64,000 nt of DNA, taken from assembly GCF_900156575.1 (NCBI RefSeq), contig NZ_FTNY01000006.1, positions 1 through 64,000 on the forward strand, read 5' to 3'. Made by a program: the position numbers and the translations under genes. This stretch comes from Chryseobacterium shigense (lineage in GTDB: Bacteria; Bacteroidota; Bacteroidia; Flavobacteriales; Weeksellaceae). The notes below the pieces were generated by a model. That model saw nothing but the letters and a program-made list of their open reading frames with translations. It had not been told where the DNA came from and ran no database searches. Shown one piece after another: positions 59,598 through 64,000 of the stretch (position 1 is the first letter of the stretch; each line of letters starts with the position of its first letter).

Positions 59598-62500
59598 TTA
59601 GAAAGTCATTCCAACGCCTGCAGAAATTCTGCCTCCATCTGAACCGTAGAAGTAATTCAACCTTGCAGAGAACATATCCACAACGCTCATCCAGAAGCCA
59701 GCTCCTACAGATTGGTGCCACTTTTTAGAATCTTCGTTGTCATTCCATACGCGACCCACATCATAGCCTACTAAAACTCCCATATTGGCAGGAATGATAT
59801 TGTTCCTTACCCTTCCGAAATCCCAGCGGATCTCAGAATTGTTGGTGAAATAAGATTTCCCTGAAAACCTGTCATTTCTGAAAGACCTCATTCCATTGTT
59901 CCCCCCGATGCTTGCGGCCTGGTAAAATTCAAAGTTATTATTACTGATCCACATTGCATTACTGGAGTTCGCAAAAACAAAATTTCCTCTTTTGTCAATT
60001 CTGTGATCGATACCCAGCGTTCCGTTCAGGGTAAAATAATTTCTTTCGGTATTGGCAAGATTGGTCTTCCAGTCTGCTTTCACCAGGAGCTCCAGACCTA
60101 AAGTAGGAAAGGCATTATTATCCAGATTTTTAAAGCTAAAAGTATAATTGGCTCCGGCAAACTGCTGGCTTTCGAACACCTCAGATCTTACATCCGGCGA
60201 CTGATCGACAAAGCGGTCACCTTTTTGTTGCACTTTATTATCTTCAAAGGTCAGCTGAAACTTATGCTCAAGGTTCATCCAGCTTTTTTTAGAAATTGAT
60301 GGTGCAAAATTAAACTTAGAGATTCTGGCTCTGTTGTATTCTCTTTCGGTATTTTCTTTATCGTATAAACTTTCGTTGGATAACCCGAAGAAGTTTTCGG
60401 AAAATCTCGGAGTGGTAAAAGCAGCATCAAGGTTGAAATCCCAACCCCATATCGCTTTTTTGAAAATTCCTTTATAGGCCACATTGAATCCTCCCGTAGC
60501 CGTATAAAAATTAGCCTTAAGACTATGTTTTTGAGTATAAGGATCTCTGATAAAATTATTGACCGTATAATTAGCTAAAACACCCAGGATCACCCCGTCA
60601 TCAGGATTGTAATCCGCATTCGGATAACCGGCAAAGAAATTGTATTTCGGATGCTTATAATTGTAGGTATTCACATCATAATCATCAGAAATGTTTTTGG
60701 TAGCAGAACCATTGTATGTATTTTTCTGAGATTTAAAATCATAAATTTTCACGCTTTTTCCGTCAGCGATATTGTAGACATCATGATTGTATCCTCCGAT
60801 TAACCTGATGTTCATTTTCGGTCTTCCATCTCCCGAAACTTCATAAATATCATCATCTTCAAGGCCGTAGATCCAAAGCTCTTTGGTTTTTGAATCTTCG
60901 TAGGTCTTTTCAAAAACCAATTCAGGATTTTCCTTGTTCTTATCTAGTTTATACTGTTTTACAGTAACGGAATGTCCGTCTTTGGTAATCACGAATTTAT
61001 CTGGATTTACGGTTCCTGCCAGAGGAACTTTTTTCTGCAGTACATCATAATACTGTGCTGCGTAGTCCTGAAGTTTTGTTTTTCTGATTTTTAGTTTTTT
61101 CTGGATATCAGCAATTGTTTCATCTTTTACTTCTTTGGGAAGATTGGTGAATGCTTCATCAATATCAGCATCCGTAAGGTGCTCCTGAATATACCTGGCC
61201 TGCGTAGCCCACTCCTCCGGAGTTGCTCCTTTTAAAAAGATAAGATCCAATGGATACGGCTCCATATTCATCCACTTTACATTTTTGATCTCTTCCTTAA
61301 AAGTTTTCATGTGGCGGATGGCCGGAACATTCATAATAAGTTTGAAGGCGGCTCCATCATATTTACTGAAAGCCTGATCTCTGTCTTTCGGGATCGGTTT
61401 GTAAATGACCTGGTCACCGTCCTGATATTCTGCCCATTTCCACTGGTCGGAATGTCTGTCCCAGTCACCGATCAGCATGTCAAAGATCCTTGCTCTGATA
61501 TAGGATTCACGGTCTACCGAATACTTGTAGTTTTTGGTGAAATTTTTCAGAACATCATCCGTGGAAAGAATGTCCTTGGCATTGTCAAGGGATGCTAGTG
61601 TTTTAGGATCGGAAGAAAAACGTTCTTCGATCATGTACATTTCGTCACCGTAGCTTTGGTTATATTCTCCCAAAGCATATTGCTTCGGAATATAATATAA
61701 TTTCGGATTGCTATGGAAGATATTCAGTTTATCCGCCATATTTCCCACTGAAAAAGGAGTAAACGGATGACTGGTCGTATAAAAATCAAGCAGGAACTTT
61801 TCTGGAAAGGTATTGTTTAGCTCATTTCCGAAAGTGCTTTTTTTGAAAGCCATATTATTAAGGAAACGGACGGCGCTCTTTTTTACACCACGCATGACAA
61901 ATTCCTGTCCGTCGGCTGCTTTTAGTCTTAAACTGTTGGATTGGTTTCCTCCGCCTTCTCTGAAAGGTATAAATCCACCATTCAATGAAGCCAGATCAGC
62001 TGTAGGAGCATCAACCGGGATTCCGTAATATTTTCTGTAATGTTCTCCCCAAAGCCAACGGTAGACTTTCCCTTTTTGGGTAAGTTCTACAGGATAAACG
62101 CTGGATTGAACGGTGCCCGGAAAGGACTTCGGATAATTATTGACAAATGCATCCGGTTTTGAAATTACCGAAATATGCGTAAGTTTTTTAAGCTGGTTAT
62201 CTTTTGTCGAAAAATATTCTACGTCGGTGCTCTGATCTTTTCTGATATTCAGAACGGCAAAACCACTGCCTCCGTAAGAGAAATCGGTCTTTTCAGCAAT
62301 GGTGGAAGGGTCTGTTTTAGAACCTGCACCGCTGATGATCTGTCTGATATTTCTTTCTTCATGATACTGCAGATTGTGATCATGTCCCGAAACAAAAATA
62401 ATATTTTCTTTATCCTGAACGATGCTTTTCAGCCTGTTGGCGAGATCTGCATAATGCTGATTGTTGATGTCTTCAAGACTTGCTCCGGAAGAACTTCTCA

Positions 62501-63311
62501 GGACATTGATAACACTGGCAACCACCGGAACCGGAACCTTACTTTTCAACGGATAAAGATGTGATTTTGCAGAATTGAACCCTGCATGGGTTCCGCTACT
62601 GATGATAGGGTGGTGCAAAGCCACAATGATTCTTTTATCCTGATTTTTAGTGACAAGATCTTTAAATTCTGTGAAGAAATCTTCACGGGTCTTGATCGGG
62701 CAGTTTTTGTTCACCCCCGGATACTGATCCCAGTTTACCAGGGCCCATTCGGTATCAATGACGATAAGTTTGATGTCTTTAGAAAGATTAATATCATCAA
62801 TACCGCATGAATTTTTAGGCAGGAAAGATTTTTTATCGTTGAAATAAGTTCTGACAAGATCTTCCTGTGCTTTCAATCCTTCCAGGCCATTATTCCAGTC
62901 ATGATTTCCGGGAATGACTAAGGTTTTTCCCTTGAAATTCTTGGTGATGGAAAACTGGTTTTCCAGTTTTTGCTTTGCTAATGCATAGTCTTTATCTGAT
63001 TCTTTGGGTAAACCGTTGGGATAGATATTATCACCCAGGAAGATCAGCATAGAGTTGCTGTCTGCGGAATCCAGTTTGTTTTTGAGTAAATTTAAGGTGT
63101 GCTGTGCCTGAGGTTCGTCCGCATTTCCGGCATCTCCAATCAGGAAAATTTTAAAATCATTTTCAGATTTTATATCAGAATTTTCAACTTCAAATAAGTT
63201 TTTACCCTTTTTTACGTTATATGTTGCGCAGGAATAAAGAACTCCTGCAGATAATACTGCTCTAAAGGCAATAGAAGTATTTTTTAAATGAGTTTTAAAG
63301 GATAAATTCAT
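59598..63311 (-). CDS. lipoprotein fusion: metallophosphoesterase, kinase-like region, outer-membrane barrel
   Basis: 1237 residues in one frame. Signal lipobox LYSC (Cys28). First domain (about 50-370): calcineurin-type phosphoesterase with Asp60 (FLIGDAG), Asp94-Asn95 (LGDNIYP), Asn136-His137-Asp138 (PGNHDWN), ALHHP and SGHDHN. Middle region (about 415-660): GGGNQSNSLRL and EFVMRGVKK, then RIFDMLIGDWDRHSDQWKW with Asp616-Trp-Asp618-Arg619-His620 and PKDRDQAFSKYDG, a layout recalling HipA/Fam20/CotH-type kinase catalytic loops. Last about 400 residues: Omp85-like barrel with IGGNNGMRSFRNDRFSG, GYDVGRVWND and a C-terminal Phe. Predicted to span or hang on the outer membrane. Function unknown. 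Confidence 0.8.
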   Translation of the reverse strand: MNLSFKTHLKNTSIAFRAVLSAGVLYSCATYNVKKGKNLFEVENSDIKSENDFKIFLIGDAGNADEPQAQHTLNLLKNKLDSADSNSMLIFLGDNIYPNGLPKESDKDYALAKQKLENQFSITKNFKGKTLVIPGNHDWNNGLEGLKAQEDLVRTYFNDKKSFLPKNSCGIDDINLSKDIKLIVIDTEWALVNWDQYPGVNKNCPIKTREDFFTEFKDLVTKNQDKRIIVALHHPIISSGTHAGFNSAKSHLYPLKSKVPVPVVASVINVLRSSSGASLEDINNQHYADLANRLKSIVQDKENIIFVSGHDHNLQYHEERNIRQIISGAGSKTDPSTIAEKTDFSYGGSGFAVLNIRKDQSTDVEYFSTKDNQLKKLTHISVISKPDAFVNNYPKSFPGTVQSSVYPVELTQKGKVYRWLWGEHYRKYYGIPVDAPTADLASLNGGFIPFREGGGNQSNSLRLKAADGQEFVMRGVKKSAVRFLNNMAFKKSTFGNELNNTFPEKFLLDFYTTSHPFTPFSVGNMADKLNIFHSNPKLYYIPKQYALGEYNQSYGDEMYMIEERFSSDPKTLASLDNAKDILSTDDVLKNFTKNYKYSVDRESYIRARIFDMLIGDWDRHSDQWKWAEYQDGDQVIYKPIPKDRDQAFSKYDGAAFKLIMNVPAIRHMKTFKEEIKNVKWMNMEPYPLDLIFLKGATPEEWATQARYIQEHLTDADIDEAFTNLPKEVKDETIADIQKKLKIRKTKLQDYAAQYYDVLQKKVPLAGTVNPDKFVITKDGHSVTVKQYKLDKNKENPELVFEKTYEDSKTKELWIYGLEDDDIYEVSGDGRPKMNIRLIGGYNHDVYNIADGKSVKIYDFKSQKNTYNGSATKNISDDYDVNTYNYKHPKYNFFAGYPNADYNPDDGVILGVLANYTVNNFIRDPYTQKHSLKANFYTATGGFNVAYKGIFKKAIWGWDFNLDAAFTTPRFSENFFGLSNESLYDKENTEREYNRARISKFNFAPSISKKSWMNLEHKFQLTFEDNKVQQKGDRFVDQSPDVRSEVFESQQFAGANYTFSFKNLDNNAFPTLGLELLVKADWKTNLANTERNYFTLNGTLGIDHRIDKRGNFVFANSSNAMWISNNNFEFYQAASIGGNNGMRSFRNDRFSGKSYFTNNSEIRWDFGRVRNNIIPANMGVLVGYDVGRVWNDNEDSKKWHQSVGAGFWMSVVDMFSARLNYFYGSDGGRISAGVGMTF

Positions 63312-63337
63312 AAATTTACAATAACAAAAAATCAGGA

Positions 63338-64000
63338 ATGAGCATTTTACACAAAGCTAAAGATTATGTCGAAATCTTATTCAAAGATAAGTTATCTTCT
63401 GTATACTTTTATCATAATTTTATTCATACGACCTATACTGTCAATAAGGCAGAAGAGATCATGCGAAGTACTCCTGTATCTAAAGAAGATCAGGAAAAGG
63501 TTCTCCTTGCGCTATGGTTTCATGATACGGGCTATGTAGAATGTGCCCAGAACCATGAAGAAAAAGGCGTGACCATTCTTTCCGATTTTCTGAAGCAGGA
63601 AAATTATCCTGAAAGTTATATTGAAGATGTATCGCGATTGATTATGGCGACAAAGATCACCTATGAACCGCAGAATCTTCTGGAGAAGATCGTGAAAGAT
63701 GCGGATTGCAGTCACTTTGCCAGCCACGATTACAATGATATTTCTGACGCCCTGAGAAAGGAGTGGGAGCTAACTAATGTGAGGTGCTTCTCCAATGAAG
63801 AATGGAATGCCGGAAATCTGGATATGCTCAAAAACAAGCATCACTACTACACGGATTATGCAAAAGAAAACTGGGAGCCTCTGAAAAAGAAAAATATCAA
63901 GAAAATAGAAAAGAAGCTGGAAAAAGATGAAGATAAAAAAGAGGACAAAAAAGAAACATCCGATAGTAAGAAGGAACCTAAAGACACAAAATCTGATCGT
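63338..64000 (+). CDS. HD-domain protein, Pycsar-effector-family-like, truncated by window end
   Basis: 221 residues are visible from ATG 63338, and the frame is still open at base 64000. The N-terminal HD domain (about 1-170) carries His26 and His30 (YHNFIHTT), His62-Asp63 (FHDTGY) and Asp121/Asp123 (KDADCSHF), a metal-binding phosphohydrolase pattern. Then a Lys/Glu/Asp-rich linker runs to the end. In Bacteroidota this N-terminus plus linker usually precedes two membrane helices of the Pycsar-effector (former DUF5706) type, but that half lies outside. It diverges from the fusion gene with 26 bases between start codons. Confidence 0.75.
   Translation, partial: MSILHKAKDYVEILFKDKLSSVYFYHNFIHTTYTVNKAEEIMRSTPVSKEDQEKVLLALWFHDTGYVECAQNHEEKGVTILSDFLKQENYPESYIEDVSRLIMATKITYEPQNLLEKIVKDADCSHFASHDYNDISDALRKEWELTNVRCFSNEEWNAGNLDMLKNKHHYYTDYAKENWEPLKKKNIKKIEKKLEKDEDKKEDKKETSDSKKEPKDTKSDR

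Noticed and set aside
1..64000. CRISPR array, tRNA, insertion sequence or prophage genes
   Set aside because: I looked for 23-50 bp regularly spaced repeats, tRNA-like cloverleaf ends, transposase motifs and phage structural genes and found none. The tandem repeats present are heptamers without spacers.

Overview
The window looks like chromosomal DNA of a Chryseobacterium-type flavobacterium (Bacteroidota). The evidence is AT-rich DNA, start codons without Shine-Dalgarno sequences, many TANNTTTG (-7) promoter boxes, type IX secretion signatures (a C-terminal sorting domain, a PorP/SprF protein, a PorV/PorQ-family protein), many lipoproteins and head-GIN, DUF5606 and DUF3822 proteins. The species call is inference from protein style, not from a search.

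Layout. 1-640: 3' end of a 5S rRNA gene (so the end of an rrn operon), its terminator, then heptamer repeats and otherwise empty DNA. 0.6-6.2 kb: a secreted T9SS metalloprotease, an acyl-CoA carboxylase beta subunit, a candidate small RNA and a GNAT enzyme. 6.4-9.2 kb: a forward run of EamA transporter, PorV/PorQ-like barrel and exported protein. 9.3-19 kb: uvrC, hutH, a lipoprotein subtilase, an extradiol dioxygenase and YceI. 19.2-28 kb: a DPP-IV-like peptidase, a TraB/GumN-like protein, an LLM flavin oxidoreductase with a heptamer array touching its start codon, a pirin-like protein, an intradiol dioxygenase lipoprotein and a LytS/LytTR-type two-component pair. 28-37.8 kb: SlyD-like FKBP, YchJ, an M3 peptidase lipoprotein, head-GIN lipoprotein, a KefG/KefB-like pair, a LemA-TPM-TPM operon, folA and a small membrane protein. 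37.8-45.4 kb: a TRIC-like channel, a decayed four-helix-bundle gene between imperfect inverted repeats, coaD, ddl, a PASTA protein, an RluD-like synthase, PorP/SprF and hemW. 45.4-59.3 kb: DUF4139/MuiA-like protein, murI, a nitroreductase diverging from an HxlR regulator, rsmD, DUF3822, Smr, phosphodiesterase, a serine hydrolase, a truncated lipoprotein, sixA, ruvX-def-DUF5606, mazG-FUSC-lipoprotein and a surface protein. 59.6-64 kb: a 1237-residue phosphoesterase / kinase-like / outer-membrane-barrel fusion, divergent from an HD-domain gene that runs off the window and resembles the N-terminus of Pycsar-effector-family proteins.

Most of the region is core metabolism, DNA repair, envelope and translation. 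There is no insertion sequence, prophage, CRISPR array or tRNA that I can see. The items most worth following are the three-part fusion at 59.6-63.3 kb, the pseudogene cassette at 38.5-38.9 kb, the HxlR operator at 48.6 kb, the heptamer array at 22.3 kb, the candidate small RNA at 5.55 kb, and two genes (uvrC, ruvX) whose promoter boxes sit so close to the ATG that leaderless mRNAs are expected.
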